Below, one piece after another: positions 48,557 through 57,016 of a DNA stretch of 64,000 bases. Position 1 is the stretch's first letter, and every line of letters begins with the position of its first letter. The position numbers were made by a program, and so were the translations under genes. The notes beneath the pieces were generated by a model. It saw only the letters and a program-made list of their open reading frames with translations, was not told where the DNA came from and did no database searches. The stretch covers positions 248,001 to 312,000 of the forward strand of contig NZ_AWOR01000068.1 of NCBI RefSeq assembly GCF_000761245.1, read 5' to 3'. The DNA comes from Comamonas testosteroni. GTDB lineage: Bacteria > Pseudomonadota > Gammaproteobacteria > Burkholderiales > Burkholderiaceae_C.

Positions 48557-48811
48557 TCAGCGCAGCGACTCGATGAGATCGATGTACTGCTGCTTGGCCT
48601 CATCCAGCGTAGTGCCTTCCAGCTTGGCCCACGCATCCCACTTGGCACGAGCCACCATGTCGGTGAAGCTGGGCTTCTTGGCTTCGTTGTCACCCTCGGT
48701 CGCTTGCTTGTACAAGGCATAAATCTTGAGCAAGGTGGCGTTGTCGGGACGCTCGCCGAGCGAGGTGGAATTCTTGACGGTCTCTTCAAACCGGGCGTTC
48801 AGATCGGACAT
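48557..48811 (-). CDS. Acyl-CoA-binding protein
   Basis: Small soluble four-helix protein (84 residues) that binds long-chain acyl-CoA esters. The ACBP signature is clear: LLKIYALYKQATEGD and KWDAWAKLEGTTLDEA. AGGAGA precedes the ATG. It is transcribed alone from a promoter overlapped by a TetR-type palindrome, suggesting control by a fatty-acid-responsive repressor encoded elsewhere. Bacterial ACBPs are uncommon outside proteobacteria such as Burkholderiales. Confidence 0.95.
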   Translation of the reverse strand: MSDLNARFEETVKNSTSLGERPDNATLLKIYALYKQATEGDNEAKKPSFTDMVARAKWDAWAKLEGTTLDEAKQQYIDLIESLR

Positions 48812-48868
48812 GAAAGGTCTCCTGCGCTTTAGTAATCGAGGCCAGTGTAGCCAAAAATCCGCTAAATT

Positions 48869-48882
48869 AGAACGACCGTTCT
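48869..48882. promoter_or_regulatory. TetR-type operator upstream of the acyl-CoA-binding protein gene
   Basis: AGAACG-AC-CGTTCT is a perfect inverted repeat 58 bp before the gene start. It overlaps the position of the -35 for a -10 reading TACACT on the minus strand. Such GAACGNNCGTTC sites are typical of TetR-family acyl-CoA regulators. Confidence 0.6.
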
Positions 48883-48994
48883 TTTTATTTCACAAAGTAC
48901 TGCGACGTCGGCAAGCAAGCAGCCCTTTGCGGCACACGCTCTCTCAGATCCGCCCCTTCGCGATTCGCCTTACGGCAGTAGCAACGGAGTGCCT

Positions 48995-50200
48995 TCAGAA
49001 CATCATGCGCAGACCCGCATCAAAGCCCAATGCGCTGCGTGGCTGCATGCCAGGGCTGTTGCTGTAGGCCGGTTGCGGCATGATGACCGGGCTGCTGACG
49101 GCCAGCGGCGTCACACCCATCACCGCAGGATTGTTGTGTCCATTGCTCACGCTGATACGTGACACCGTGGTGTAGAGCGCCGTACGTTTGGAGAGGTTAT
49201 GCACATAACCCAAGGCCAGCTTGTTCACCGAGGCGTCGCCAGTTCCCTGCCCATTTTTGAATTGCACCCTGGCCACCGACGCCCTGAGCTGATGCAGTCC
49301 GACAGGGATTTGCACACCAGCCAGAAGCCCGTCATAGCGGTCTGTGGCCCGCACATCGCTGCGCGCATTGCGCACCTGCGACCACTCGCCCAACACGCGG
49401 ACCGGCCCGAAGTTGTACGAACCTCCCAGGTTCAGGGACTTGATGGTTTCCTTGCGGCCGTTGAAAGTGCCCAGCATGCTTTCGCCATAGCCCAGCGCAA
49501 TATCGGTGGGGCCGCTGGCCCAGCCTATGCGGCCTCCCGCATAGCGGCCGCGCCTGGCATCATTTTCCGGGAAGGCATACATCAGCTGGCCATAAAGTCC
49601 GCCCAGCCCTGTCGGCAGGTGGTAGCCGATGGAGTTGTTCGCGCGCAGATAATTGTCCGTGCCTGCCGACAAACCGTTTCCCAGCAAGCGCTCAGGCAGC
49701 GTGCCGCTGGTCTGCGTACTCAGTGCACGGTTGATGGCCAGGTTGCTGCTGACCACCGCCAGCAAATTGACGCCCACACCGTTGACGGAATAGGGATCAA
49801 AAGCCCAGTCATTCAGAAACGAAGGCGTGTGATCGCGCCCAAGGCGCAGCTCGCCCCAATTGCCCGCCAGGCTGACGGTGGAGCGTCGCCCAAAGTTCAG
49901 CGCGCCGCCGCCCGTGTCGTTGGTCACAGGCGCTTCCAGCCACATACTGGCAGACATTCCAGCACCCAGATCTTCAACGGCACGAACACCCAGGCGGCTG
50001 GCCAGATTGCCCGATGGTGACAGCGCCCAGATACCTTGGCTGGCCGTGCGACCAGAGCCATCCCAGGAATTGCTGCGCACCATGTAACGGCTGACGCCCG
50101 CATCCATGACACCAAACAGCGTCACGGATGACTGAGCGCCGGCCAGACTACTGGCGGACAAGGCAAAAAGACTCCAGATATAGCGTGAAATACGTGGCAT
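48995..50200 (-). CDS. Outer-membrane porin (beta-proteobacterial general porin)
   Basis: A 401-residue Gram-negative porin. The signal peptide (YIWSLFALSASSLAGAQ) is followed by the family's usual first strand SSVTLFGVMDAGVSRY. Alternating aromatic/hydrophobic strands continue to a C-terminal phenylalanine (GFDAGLRMMF), the outer-membrane assembly signal. GGNWGELRLGRD matches the conserved loop-region motif of this porin family. It should form a 16-stranded trimeric channel. ATG has AGGAGA upstream. It is monocistronic between the ACBP and quinone oxidoreductase genes. Confidence 0.95.
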   Translation of the reverse strand: MPRISRYIWSLFALSASSLAGAQSSVTLFGVMDAGVSRYMVRSNSWDGSGRTASQGIWALSPSGNLASRLGVRAVEDLGAGMSASMWLEAPVTNDTGGGALNFGRRSTVSLAGNWGELRLGRDHTPSFLNDWAFDPYSVNGVGVNLLAVVSSNLAINRALSTQTSGTLPERLLGNGLSAGTDNYLRANNSIGYHLPTGLGGLYGQLMYAFPENDARRGRYAGGRIGWASGPTDIALGYGESMLGTFNGRKETIKSLNLGGSYNFGPVRVLGEWSQVRNARSDVRATDRYDGLLAGVQIPVGLHQLRASVARVQFKNGQGTGDASVNKLALGYVHNLSKRTALYTTVSRISVSNGHNNPAVMGVTPLAVSSPVIMPQPAYSNSPGMQPRSALGFDAGLRMMF

Positions 50201-50370
50201 GTCATGTCTCCTTTTCGTTATGAATTTGCGGTCTTGATCCGCGAAATCACTCTAGAAAAGGAAGGCTGCAGCTCTTGTGCAGTTGATGCCATTCATTGCT
50301 TATTTGGTGCCATGTTCCCAAGGTGAAATCCCTAGGAATGTCGCCCTGCCACATGACCAATGTCAGGCAG

Positions 50371-50402
50371 AAAAAAGCCGGCACCTTGGAATAGGTGCCG
50401 GC
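50371..50402 (-). terminator. Terminator after the quinone oxidoreductase gene
   Basis: On the minus strand GCCGGCACCT, loop ATTCCA, AGGTGCCGGC, then TTTTTT. A textbook intrinsic terminator 49 bp after the stop. Confidence 0.95.
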
Positions 50403-50450
50403 ACAGATCCTCGCAATGGCTTTACGCGCCCGACATTTGCACCCAGCAGC

Positions 50451-51422
50451 TCATGGCACGAGTACCGTTGCCCCCACGGTCTTGCGCGCCTCCAATGCGC
50501 GATGGGCTTGTGCCGCCTCGGCCAATGCAAACTCCTGCTGCGGCTCGCTCACAATGCGCCCTGCCAGCACATGCTCGAACAGCTCTGCAGCCATCTCCAG
50601 CATATGTGAGCGGGGCTGGATGTAATGCATCATGGCCGGCCGGGTCATCCAGATCGAGCCTTTGGCGGCCAGCAGCGATGAGTCCACCACCACGGAGCCG
50701 GAAGAGGTTCCGTTGCTGACCAGCGAGCCACGCGGCTGCAGGCAATCGAGCGAGTCCATCAGTGTGTCCTTGCCTACCGAGTCATAAACCACGGGAACGC
50801 CCTTGCCTGCCGTGATTTCCTTCACTCGCTCGACGATGCTTTCGCGCGAAGTCACGATGGTGTGCGCGCATCCGTTCGCCCTGGCCAGTTCGGCCTTCTC
50901 ATCCGTGCTGACCGTACCAATCATGTTGACCCCCATGGCGCGGGCCCACTGACAGGCAATCAGACCGACGCCTCCGGCAGCTGCGTGGTAGAGAATGGTT
51001 TCACCGCCCTGCAGCGGATAGACCTGACGGAACAGATACTGGGCCGTCATGCCTTTCATCATGAGCGTGGCTGCAGTACGGTCTGAAATTCCGTCGGGCA
51101 GCGGAATCAGCACTTCTGCAGGCATCACACGTGCCTGTGCATAAGCGCCTTGCGGACCGATCAGATAGCCAACGCGGTCACCCACCCGGATATCCGTCAC
51201 ACCCGTTCCGACGGCCTCGACCACCCCGACGGCATCCGAGCCCAGTCCGTTGGGCAAGGCCAGCGGGTAACGCCCGGAGCGGAAGTACACATCGATGAAG
51301 TTGAGCGCGATATAGCTATGCCGCACACGCGCCTGGCCTGGGCCGGGGTCTCCCACGGCAACGTTTTCCAGTCGCAGAACTTCTGGACCGCCAGTCTCGT
51401 AAAAGCGAATGGCCTGAGTCAT
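50451..51422 (-). CDS. NADPH:quinone oxidoreductase (zinc-free MDR family)
   Basis: A 323-residue medium-chain dehydrogenase/reductase of the QorA type. The N-terminal catalytic fold has RFYETGGPEVLRLENV and HSYIALNFIDVYFRSGRYP; the NADPH-binding Rossmann motif is HAAAGGVGLIACQWARAMG. Zinc ligands of alcohol dehydrogenases are absent. AGGAG lies 8 nt before the ATG. It follows the Bug/BKACE/TauD unit on the same strand but is separated by a hairpin terminator, so it may have its own promoter. It could detoxify quinones or reduce an enone in the neighbouring pathway. Confidence 0.93.
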   Translation of the reverse strand: MTQAIRFYETGGPEVLRLENVAVGDPGPGQARVRHSYIALNFIDVYFRSGRYPLALPNGLGSDAVGVVEAVGTGVTDIRVGDRVGYLIGPQGAYAQARVMPAEVLIPLPDGISDRTAATLMMKGMTAQYLFRQVYPLQGGETILYHAAAGGVGLIACQWARAMGVNMIGTVSTDEKAELARANGCAHTIVTSRESIVERVKEITAGKGVPVVYDSVGKDTLMDSLDCLQPRGSLVSNGTSSGSVVVDSSLLAAKGSIWMTRPAMMHYIQPRSHMLEMAAELFEHVLAGRIVSEPQQEFALAEAAQAHRALEARKTVGATVLVP

Positions 51423-51470
51423 GAAATACTCCTGTCTCTATTGTTCACAGCAAGGTGCAGCAAGCGCTGC

Positions 51471-51512
51471 AAAGCAAAAGTCCGGGCATCCTCAGTCGCA
51501 GACATGCCCGGA
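51471..51512 (-). terminator. Terminator between the Bug receptor and quinone oxidoreductase genes
   Basis: On the minus strand TCCGGGCAT, a 14-nt loop, ATGCCCGGA, then CTTTTGCTTT. A moderate intrinsic terminator 18 bp after the Bug receptor stop. Confidence 0.75.
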
Positions 51513-51529
51513 ACGTTTGACGAGCCGAC

Positions 51530-52498
51530 TCAGTTCAGCTTGATACCGAAATTCCTGACGATCTCGCCATTGCGCTGGTATTCGGACTGCAGATCGGTAG
51601 ACAGCTGCTCCAGCGTGCGCTCCTGCTTGATGGGCTCGAAGCCGGTGGACAGATAGCGCGCCTGCACCGCCTGGCTGGCGTTGACCTTTTGCAGCGTGGC
51701 ATTGATCTTCTCCAGCAACGGCTGCGGCGTCTTTGCCGAGGCAAAGACGCCGGCCCAGTTGCTGAAATCAAGTTCCGGATAACCGAGCTCGCCCATCGTC
51801 GGCACATTGGGAAAATCGGACAAGCGGCTCTTGTAAGCAACGGCCAGCAGCTTGACCTTGCCGCTGGGAACCAGCGGTTTGGTGGTCACGGAGCCGTCGA
51901 ACATCAGCGGAATCTGATTGCCCATGATTTGTGCCAGTGCCGGTGCAGAGCCTGGAAACGGCACATGCTGCATGTCCAGGCCAGCCTTCTGATTCAGTAT
52001 CACTCCGGCGTACTGCGATGCCGTCCCCTGGCTGTAGGAGGCAAAGGACAGCTGACCCGGATGGGCCTTGATATAGGCAATAGCCTCCTTGGCATCCTTG
52101 GCCGGAAACTGGGGCGAAGCAATGAAGACCATGACGGAGCGTGCCATCTGCGAGACGGGTTTGACATCCTTCATGGCATCAAAGCCCCCCTTGAGCACAT
52201 GCGGAACCTCGGTCAGGATATTGGTCACCGTCACTAGCAGGGTATTGCCGTCTGAGGGCTGGGACAGCATGTATTTCACCGCCATGGCACCGCCGGCACC
52301 GGGGCGGTTTTCCACAATCACAGGCTGTTTGAGCTCATGCGCCAGCTGATCGCTGATGATTCGTGCAAACACATCGATCGTGCCGCCGGGCGGGGCTGGA
52401 ACAATGAGCTTGACGGGCTTGTCGGTGAAAGCGAAGGCGCTGCCAGTTGGCAAAGCTGCAGCCAGAGCAATGGACAACAGGACTGGAATGCGTTGCAT
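51530..52498 (-). CDS. Bug-family (TctC-like) periplasmic receptor
   Basis: A 322-residue tripartite-tricarboxylate-type receptor with a signal peptide (MQRIPVLLSIALAAALPTGSAFA). Family motifs: VKLIVPAPPGGTIDVFARIISDQL, ENRPGAGGAMAVKYMLS and VPFPGSAPALAQIMGNQIPL. AAAGGA precedes the ATG. No membrane partners are encoded nearby. It starts 17 nt after the BKACE gene stop, so it should deliver or sense the substrate of the BKACE/TauD pathway. Confidence 0.92.
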   Translation of the reverse strand: MQRIPVLLSIALAAALPTGSAFAFTDKPVKLIVPAPPGGTIDVFARIISDQLAHELKQPVIVENRPGAGGAMAVKYMLSQPSDGNTLLVTVTNILTEVPHVLKGGFDAMKDVKPVSQMARSVMVFIASPQFPAKDAKEAIAYIKAHPGQLSFASYSQGTASQYAGVILNQKAGLDMQHVPFPGSAPALAQIMGNQIPLMFDGSVTTKPLVPSGKVKLLAVAYKSRLSDFPNVPTMGELGYPELDFSNWAGVFASAKTPQPLLEKINATLQKVNASQAVQARYLSTGFEPIKQERTLEQLSTDLQSEYQRNGEIVRNFGIKLN

Positions 52499-52515
52499 CG
52501 TGCGATCCTTTGACC

Positions 52516-53574
52516 TCAGGCGACTTTGCGCAGAAAACCCTGCTGAGCACCGTTGCGATTCGGAGCAAAGCCGTTCCTTGTCAGGCTCTCCTCCACGGTG
52601 TCGTAGAACACCCCGATCTGGCAGATTTCGCGCGCCTGTGCAGGCGTGGCAATGGGGCGGCTGCATTCCTTGGCAATGCGCACCAACTGCTCGATCTGCT
52701 CCACCGTGCCCATTTTTCGGGTTCGGGTCTGATTCCATAGATTGTCTTCGGTGCCGCAGCGCACATGCAGGCCCATGGCAATGCCCATGAGATTGATGGG
52801 CAGCACGTTCAGCACCGAGGCCTCCACCGTGAGCACCGCACCGTCTGGCACGGCGCGCACAAAATTGGCCAGGCTGTAGACGCTTGGCTGGTCCATGCCG
52901 CCGCCGATGGCCACCCAGTTCAGCACCAGCGGACCTTTGTATATGCCGCGACGCATCAGCCGCTCAACCGACTCGAAGCTGTTGATGTTGTAGCACTGGA
53001 AGGCACTCTGAATGCCCGCCGCACTCAGGCGGCGTATATGTTCTTCGGCCCAGCCCGGCTGTGCAGGCACGGTCATTTCCTTGTAGGCATTGAACACCGC
53101 TGGGTCCTCCATCGAAGTGCCCTGGATATCCCGCGCATCGAACTGCTCCAGAATGTTCATCTGCGAGGTATTGATGGTCACCGTCACCTGATCGGGCTTG
53201 GGGTCCAGCTCGGCCAACATGTGGCGGGTATCGTCAGACAGCCATTTGGCGGCCGCGCCATCGGTTTCGGGTGCAAAGCTGATCGACCCACCCACCTGGA
53301 TGATCATGTCCGGGACGCGGGCACGCACGCCGGCAATCAGCTCGTTGAACTTGGAAAGCCGCTTGCTGCCGCGACCGTCGAGCTCACGCACATGCAGGTG
53401 CAGCACCTGGGCACCGGCGTTGTAGCAGTCCACGGCTTTTTGAATCTGCTCCTCCATCGTGACGGGAATTTCGCCAGGGAAGTCCTCCGGCAGCCACGAA
53501 GGCGCATAAGGAGCTGCAGTGATGATGAGAGGCTGCTGATTTTCGGCAACCAGGTGACCGTCGAGAAAATTCAT
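52516..53574 (-). CDS. Beta-keto acid cleavage enzyme (BKACE, DUF849)
   Basis: A 352-residue TIM-barrel enzyme of the BKACE family, which condenses a beta-keto acid with acetyl-CoA to give acetoacetyl-CoA and a new carboxylate or amine. Family segments include PLIITAAPYAPS near the start, GAQVLHLHVRELDG (metal-binding HxH), the glycine-rich QVGGSISF and the late TVEASVLNVLPINLMGIAMGLHVRCGTEDN. GGAGA lies 8 nt before the ATG. The substrate varies within the family (3-keto-5-aminohexanoate, dehydrocarnitine and others) and cannot be fixed here. It is preceded by a TauD-type dioxygenase gene and followed by a Bug receptor gene. Confidence 0.92.
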   Translation of the reverse strand: MNFLDGHLVAENQQPLIITAAPYAPSWLPEDFPGEIPVTMEEQIQKAVDCYNAGAQVLHLHVRELDGRGSKRLSKFNELIAGVRARVPDMIIQVGGSISFAPETDGAAAKWLSDDTRHMLAELDPKPDQVTVTINTSQMNILEQFDARDIQGTSMEDPAVFNAYKEMTVPAQPGWAEEHIRRLSAAGIQSAFQCYNINSFESVERLMRRGIYKGPLVLNWVAIGGGMDQPSVYSLANFVRAVPDGAVLTVEASVLNVLPINLMGIAMGLHVRCGTEDNLWNQTRTRKMGTVEQIEQLVRIAKECSRPIATPAQAREICQIGVFYDTVEESLTRNGFAPNRNGAQQGFLRKVA

Positions 53575-53694
53575 GATGGTGTCTCCGTTGTTATATGAAA
53601 GCCATTCCCGCACTTTGATCCTTGGGTACAGCTGTGCTTGCATCGCACGGCACGGCCAGGTCCTGCGCCTTGCCACGGGCGTCTCTGCCGATGC

Positions 53695-54543
53695 TCAAAA
53701 AGTCGGTGTTCCAATGATTCCAGCACGCTCCATCTTTCGATGGCTTGGCGGGTAATCCATCACCGCGTAATGCTGTGTCGCGCGGTTGTCCCAGATGGCG
53801 ATGCTGCCGGGCTCCCAGCGCCAGCGGACCTGGTACTCGGGGATCGCGGCCTGGCTGATCAAGAACTGCAGCAGACTGGATGAGCCCTGGGTGAAGTCCT
53901 GGCCCACACGCACATTGGCAGGCGTGTGGAAGTTCGTGAAATGCGTGGTGAAGCCGCTGACGAACAGGACTTTCTCGCCGGTTTCCGGATGTGTGCGCAC
54001 GACAGGATGCTCCGCATCCGGAAACTGCGCCTTGAGGGCCAGACGCTTGTGCGCAGGCATGGCGGCACCAAAGGTGCACTCAATGCTGTGGCGTGCCCGC
54101 AGCGGAGCTATCACGTCCTTGATATGCGATGGAAGCATCTCGTAAGCCAGCGCCATATTGGCCCACATGGTGTCGCCGCCAACCGGCGGACATTCAACGC
54201 AGCGCAGAACGCAACCCATGGGCGGCACCTCGCGCCAGGTGGCATCGCAATGCCAGGAGTTTTCATACCGGTCCAGCGGCTTGTCCGGCGTCTTGTAGAT
54301 CTGCACCAGGCCGGGATGATCGGGATCGCTGCCGACCACCGGGTGATCCTCCAGCTCGCCAAAACGCCGGGCAAAACCAACATGCTCGGCGCGACTGATA
54401 CTCTGGCGACGCAAGAACAGCACCTTGTGCTTGAGCAAGGCCGTCTTGATCTCTGCGAAAAGCCCATCATCGCGCAGCGCATCCGCCAGTTGCACATCGA
54501 CCAACTCCGCGCCTATGGCACAGGTCAGAGGGTTTATCTGCAT
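53695..54543 (-). CDS. TauD/TfdA-family 2-oxoglutarate dioxygenase
   Basis: Non-haem Fe(II)/2-oxoglutarate dioxygenase of 282 residues. The iron-binding HxD is in NSWHCDATW and the distal histidine in NRATQHYAVMDY, with the later arginine in HRKMERAGI. The length is that of TauD, TfdA and RdpA. It is the first gene of a leftward unit with BKACE and a Bug receptor (120 bp and 17 bp gaps), and is divergent from an AraC-family regulator. Hydroxylation of an organic acid followed by BKACE cleavage is a plausible route; the substrate is unknown. Confidence 0.9.
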   Translation of the reverse strand: MQINPLTCAIGAELVDVQLADALRDDGLFAEIKTALLKHKVLFLRRQSISRAEHVGFARRFGELEDHPVVGSDPDHPGLVQIYKTPDKPLDRYENSWHCDATWREVPPMGCVLRCVECPPVGGDTMWANMALAYEMLPSHIKDVIAPLRARHSIECTFGAAMPAHKRLALKAQFPDAEHPVVRTHPETGEKVLFVSGFTTHFTNFHTPANVRVGQDFTQGSSSLLQFLISQAAIPEYQVRWRWEPGSIAIWDNRATQHYAVMDYPPSHRKMERAGIIGTPTF

Positions 54544-54633
54544 AGCTGTCTCCTACCTTTTTTGAACCCGGGCTTGTTGCAGGTCTCTGCCGTCCGGTAA
54601 GTCCACTGTAGAAAACCTGTGTCACATAGGTTG

Positions 54634-54666
54634 TGCATTTCATGCCGCACCTTATGCATCTCATGC
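54634..54666. promoter_or_regulatory. Direct-repeat operator of the AraC-family regulator
   Basis: TGCATTTCATGCC (54634-54646) and TGCATCTCATGCC (54654-54666) are 13-bp direct repeats with one mismatch and a 20-bp period, about two helical turns. This is the usual layout for AraC-type activators. They lie between the divergent tauD-like and araC-like starts. Confidence 0.65.
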
Positions 54667-54699
54667 CAGAATTTCCACGCCTCTATGCATGGAGCAGTC

Positions 54700-55734
54700 A
54701 TGGTCACTTTTGTGCGCGCGGCATCTCTGACAAATTTCTCGGAACTCTTCAGCGAGCTGGGTGGAGACCCCGACGCAGCATTGCGTCGTGCGGGGCTGCG
54801 ACCCGCCGTGGTGCGCGAGCAGGATCAGCTGATCGATGCGCTGACGGCCGGGCGCTTGCTGGAAGAAGCTGCAAGCATCACGGGTTGCGAAAACTTCGGC
54901 CTTCGCATGGCGCAATCGCGGCAGGTCTCGAACTTCGGTGTCGTCAGCCTTTTGTTGCTGCACCAACCCACCTTGCGCAAGGTGCTGAGTACGCTGATCG
55001 AGCATGTGCACATGCTCAATGAGTCGCTGGTGATTCATATGGACGACGCCAATGGCGTCGTGGTGCTGCGCGAAGAGTTCACCCTGCCGGAGGCGCTTCC
55101 GCAATCCATGGAGCTGGCAATCGGCGTGCTGTTTCGCACCTGCAATCTGCTGCTGCATGAGCAATGGCGCCCGCTGCGGGTCTGCTTCAGCCACCCCGCG
55201 CCCAGCGACACCAGCCTGCACAAGCAGATGTTTCGTTGCCGCGTGGAGTTTGATGCGGACTTCAACGGCATTGTGTTTCGCACCGAGGACCTGGATGCAC
55301 CCAACCCCTTGGCCGACCCGGTTCTGGTGCGCTATGCCAAGACCATGGTGGACACCACGCAGCAAGGCCGTCAGGCCTCGATCGCTCAGCAGGTGCGCAA
55401 GGCCATCTACCTCATGCTGCCCTCGGGCAATGCCACCTGCATCTGCGTGGCCCAGGGTCTGGGGCGCAGCGTACGGACCCTGCAGCGCGAGCTTGACGGT
55501 GAAGGCCTGAGCTTTACCGACCTGCTGCAGGAGGTTCGCTCAGATCTTGCGCAGCGCTATGTGCGCAACCCTGACTACCCTGTGGGCCAGATCGCCTCCA
55601 TGCTGGGCTACAACAGCCACAGTGCCTTCACACGCTGGTTCAGCACGCTCTTTGGCTGCCCGCCCGAAGTCTGGCGTGAAAGAAATCTTCCACCCAGCCC
55701 GCAACGGCGGGCCCAAGCCTTCAGCCGCACGTAG
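54700..55734 (+). CDS. AraC-family transcriptional regulator
   Basis: A 344-residue regulator. The N-terminal arabinose-binding-like domain (PF12625 type, GDPDAALRRAGLRPAVV onward, to about 205) precedes a C-terminal double helix-turn-helix (ICVAQGLGRSVRTLQRELDGEG and YPVGQIASMLGYNSHSAFTRWFSTLFG). I chose ATG 54700, 5 nt after GGAG; an ATG at 54685 is also open. It is divergent from the TauD/BKACE/Bug unit with a two-site direct repeat between, so it probably activates that unit in response to the substrate. Its 3' end overlaps the convergent amidohydrolase gene by 14 nt. Confidence 0.9.
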   Translation: MVTFVRAASLTNFSELFSELGGDPDAALRRAGLRPAVVREQDQLIDALTAGRLLEEAASITGCENFGLRMAQSRQVSNFGVVSLLLLHQPTLRKVLSTLIEHVHMLNESLVIHMDDANGVVVLREEFTLPEALPQSMELAIGVLFRTCNLLLHEQWRPLRVCFSHPAPSDTSLHKQMFRCRVEFDADFNGIVFRTEDLDAPNPLADPVLVRYAKTMVDTTQQGRQASIAQQVRKAIYLMLPSGNATCICVAQGLGRSVRTLQRELDGEGLSFTDLLQEVRSDLAQRYVRNPDYPVGQIASMLGYNSHSAFTRWFSTLFGCPPEVWRERNLPPSPQRRAQAFSRT

Positions 55735-56932
55735 GCTGGTGCAGCCAACGCTGGGCCAGCTTGACCCAGAAGGTCGCGCCCAGCGGAATCAGCGCATCGT
55801 TGAAGTCGTAGCTGGGGTTGTGCAAGGTGCAGGGACCGCCGCCATGCCCGAGGGCGCGATGATCACCGTCGCCGTTGGCGATAAAGCAGTAGGCACCGGG
55901 CTTTTCCAGCAGCATGAAGGCGAAGTCCTCGGCCCCCATGGATGGCTCTTGAGGCACCACACCAGCATCGCCCAGAATCTCGCGCATCACGGCCTGGGCA
56001 AATTCGGCCTCGGGGGCCGTGTTGATGGTGGGTGGGTAGTTGCGCACGAACTCGAACGAGCATTGCGTGCCATGCGCCGCACAGACAGCCTCGCTGATCT
56101 GCTGCATGCGCTGCTCGATGAGGTCCAGCACCTCCAGCGTGAAGGTACGCACCGTGCCCTGCAGCTCCACGCTGTCCGGCACGACGTTGGTAGCCTCGCC
56201 GGCATGAACCATGGTGACCGACACCACACCCGCCTCAATGGGCTTGACGTTACGACTGACGATGGTCTGGAAAGCCATGATGAGCTGGGCCGCCACGGGT
56301 ACCGGGTCCACCACCATATGCGGCATGGCCGCGTGGCCGCCCTTGCCGCGCACCACGATCCTGAATTCGTTGCTGGATGCCATGGCGGGCCCCGCACCCA
56401 CGGCCATGGTGCCAGCCTTCATGCCCGGCCAGTTGTGCATGCCAAACACGGCCTGCATGGGGAACTGCTTGAACAGTCCGTCGTTGACCATCTCGCGAGC
56501 ACCGCCACCGCCCTCCTCGGCAGGCTGGAAGATGGTGTAGACCGTACCTTCGAAGCTGTCGCGATGTGCGGCCAGATATTGCGCCGCCGCCAGCAGCATG
56601 GCCGTGTGGCCGTCATGACCGCAAGCATGCATCTTGCCCGCATGGCGGCTGGCATGGTCAAAGGTGTTGAACTCCTGCATAGGCAGGGCATCCATATCGG
56701 CACGCAGGCCGATGGCTCGGCCGCTGCTGCCGCCGTCACGACCTTGGATGATGCCCACCACACCGGTCTTGCCCAGACCGCGATGGATTGCTATGCCCCA
56801 TTGCTCCAGCTTCGCCGCGACCAGATCCGAGGTCCGTATTTCCTCGAAACACAGCTCGGGGTGGGCGTGGATATCGCGACGCAGCGCGGCAATGTCAGGG
56901 GCGCTTGCTTGAAGTTCGGGCAGCAGGGCCAT
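55721..56932 (-). CDS. M20-family amidohydrolase (hippurate hydrolase-like)
   Basis: A 403-residue metal-dependent amidohydrolase of the M20D/HipO/IAA-amino-acid-hydrolase group. Metal ligands are in MHACGHDGHTAMLLAAA (C and H) and FQPAEEGGGGA (EE), followed by the dimerisation-domain histidine (GKGGHAAMPHMVVDPV) and the late MGAEDFAFML. AAGGAG lies 9 nt before the ATG. It shares a strand and a 84-bp gap with an upstream Liv-type receptor gene and may hydrolyse an N-acyl amino acid or a similar amide taken up by it. Convergent with the AraC gene. Confidence 0.92.
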   Translation of the reverse strand: MALLPELQASAPDIAALRRDIHAHPELCFEEIRTSDLVAAKLEQWGIAIHRGLGKTGVVGIIQGRDGGSSGRAIGLRADMDALPMQEFNTFDHASRHAGKMHACGHDGHTAMLLAAAQYLAAHRDSFEGTVYTIFQPAEEGGGGAREMVNDGLFKQFPMQAVFGMHNWPGMKAGTMAVGAGPAMASSNEFRIVVRGKGGHAAMPHMVVDPVPVAAQLIMAFQTIVSRNVKPIEAGVVSVTMVHAGEATNVVPDSVELQGTVRTFTLEVLDLIEQRMQQISEAVCAAHGTQCSFEFVRNYPPTINTAPEAEFAQAVMREILGDAGVVPQEPSMGAEDFAFMLLEKPGAYCFIANGDGDHRALGHGGGPCTLHNPSYDFNDALIPLGATFWVKLAQRWLHQPTCG

Positions 56933-57016
56933 GCGCTCTCTCCTTGGGGTCATCAATGGCAAAGATGCCATGATGGCCCAAAGCGAGAGAGCTTGCGCCC
57001 TGTGCACCTCAAAGCC

